Of a stretch of DNA of 5,553 nt, positions 5,332-5,553 are shown in pieces (positions within the stretch are counted from its first letter, which is position 1; the number at the start of each line of letters is the position of its first letter). Under the pieces are notes generated by a model. It was not told the DNA's origin and did not search any database. It saw only the letters and a program-made list of their open reading frames with translations. This DNA comes from JALYQB01 sp035640155 (GTDB lineage Bacteria; Actinomycetota; Actinomycetes; Mycobacteriales; Pseudonocardiaceae), in contig DASQWR010000076.1 in NCBI GenBank assembly GCA_035640155.1, positions 1-5,553 on the forward strand, in the 5' to 3' direction. Position numbers and translations under genes: made by a program.

Positions 5332-5405
5332 TGCGCCGCCAGGGACTCGAACCCCGAACCCGCTGATCGGGCGTCACCTGCTCCAGCATGATTAGCCATC
5401 GGCTC
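5332..5405 (-). pseudogene. tRNA-Lys-like sequence: intact 3' half, degenerate 5' half (tRNA pseudogene or attachment-site scar)
   Basis: On the minus strand, 5367 to 5332 reads as the 3' half of a tRNA. It has anticodon-stem 3' strand TCAGC, variable GGGTT, T-stem CGGGG/CCCTG around T-loop TTCGAGT, acceptor strand GCGGCGC and discriminator A, with no encoded CCA. This matches actinobacterial tRNA-Lys as I remember it. The 5' half (5368-5405) aligns only loosely. An acceptor strand GAGCCGA pairs at five of seven positions, the D-stem GCTA/GAGC pairs at three of four with no GG in the loop, and the anticodon stem GGTGA/TCAGC has one mismatch. The anticodon loop CGCCCGA lacks U33. It should not be a working tRNA-Lys. 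Perfect identity confined to the 3' half is what integrases leave when elements insert into tRNA genes. Confidence 0.65.
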
Positions 5406-5439
5406 CGGTGCTGGTCAGCAGCTGTCCACTTGATACTCG

Positions 5440-5445
5440 ATCATA
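5440..5445 (-). promoter_or_regulatory. Candidate -10 box upstream of the tRNA-like sequence
   Basis: On the minus strand TATGAT (five of six to TATAAT) ends 34 bases before the 5' end of the tRNA-like sequence, a reasonable position for a tRNA promoter. No strong -35 is seen; ACGACA lies 15 bp upstream. If real, it suggests that the sequence was once a transcribed tRNA gene. Confidence 0.35.
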
Positions 5446-5476
5446 TCCGGTAGGCGGCTGTGTCGTGCTGTGCTGG

Positions 5477-5505
5477 TTCATAAGCGCCGAGCAAAACGGT
5501 AGATT
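5477..5505 (+). promoter_or_regulatory. Candidate sigma-70-type promoter at the right edge
   Basis: TTCATA (5477-5482) and TAGATT (5500-5505) each match their consensus at four of six positions, with an ideal 17-bp spacer. The start site would fall near 5510-5512, at ATG 5510 or just before ATG 5517. It is divergent from the minus-strand promoter in front of the tRNA-like sequence. Confidence 0.4.
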
Positions 5506-5509
5506 GATC

Positions 5510-5553
5510 ATGCTGGATGAGCCGCCTCTCGCCGCTGATTCGACGGGTGATCA
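5510..5553 (+). CDS. Possible start of a gene running off the right edge
   Basis: Two overlapping frames stay open to the end of the window: ATG 5510 (MLDEPPLAADSTGD...) and ATG 5517 (MSRLSPLIRRVI...). The second has the stronger third-position GC and a plausible few-base leader from the promoter at 5477-5505. The first would need a leaderless start only four bases after the -10. Fourteen or fewer codons are visible, so neither the frame nor the product can be settled. Confidence 0.2.
   Translation, partial: MLDEPPLAADSTGD

Noticed and set aside
5103..5399. Minus-strand frame containing SAGSGFESLAAHDPV
   Set aside because: This is the translation of the tRNA T-arm region, a common false gene.
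1..5553. CRISPR array, intact insertion sequence, or toxin-antitoxin or defence operon
   Set aside because: No spaced repeats, transposase motifs, terminal inverted repeats with target duplications, or recognisable defence domains were seen.

Overview
The window is very GC-rich. Its genes show strong third-position GC bias, GTG starts, TANNNT -10 boxes and a leaderless-looking gene, which points to an actinomycete. The protein fragments resemble those of Pseudonocardiales or streptomycete-type genomes most closely, but the genus cannot be fixed from this sequence alone.

Left part (1-2600), ordinary chromosome. The 3' end of a SPOUT-family rRNA 2'-O-methyltransferase gene (rlmB-like) converges on a family I inorganic pyrophosphatase gene on the minus strand. 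The two stop codons lie 21 bp apart inside one imperfect hairpin. The pyrophosphatase has the family framework but has lost several canonical metal ligands. It is transcribed divergently from a complete AlgI-type MBOAT O-acyltransferase gene, which ends at a strong GC-rich hairpin. No SGNH or AlgJ-like partner is next to the MBOAT gene.

Middle part (2600-4321). A 15-bp palindrome precedes a small cysteine-rich lipoprotein gene, whose reading frame also extends upstream to an ATG with a strong ribosome binding site. A 386-bp stretch with no convincing gene follows, holding a 13-bp tandem duplication and a GNRA-loop hairpin. After it comes a complete class I SAM-dependent methyltransferase gene with its own -10 box and Shine-Dalgarno site.

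Right part (4321-5553), a graveyard of accessory DNA. Directly at the methyltransferase stop codon begins a fragment of a MobF/TrwC-type conjugative relaxase. It is frameshifted in a run of six Gs and has neither end. It is fused to the ligand-binding half of an XRE-family MmyB-like regulator. That regulator has lost its helix-turn-helix, carries at least three frame changes and has its internal blocks in a non-native order. Beyond it lies a tRNA-like sequence on the minus strand: the 3' half (T-arm, acceptor 3' strand) is intact and looks like tRNA-Lys, while the 5' half is degenerate. This is what an attachment-site scar or a tRNA pseudogene would look like. A divergent promoter pair and a possible new gene start close the window.

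The left genes are independent housekeeping or envelope functions and not an operon. The right end reads as the decayed edge of an integrated mobile element. I see no intact novel defence or biosynthetic system. The most unusual things are the altered pyrophosphatase and the shuffled relaxase/regulator relic beside a tRNA-derived sequence.
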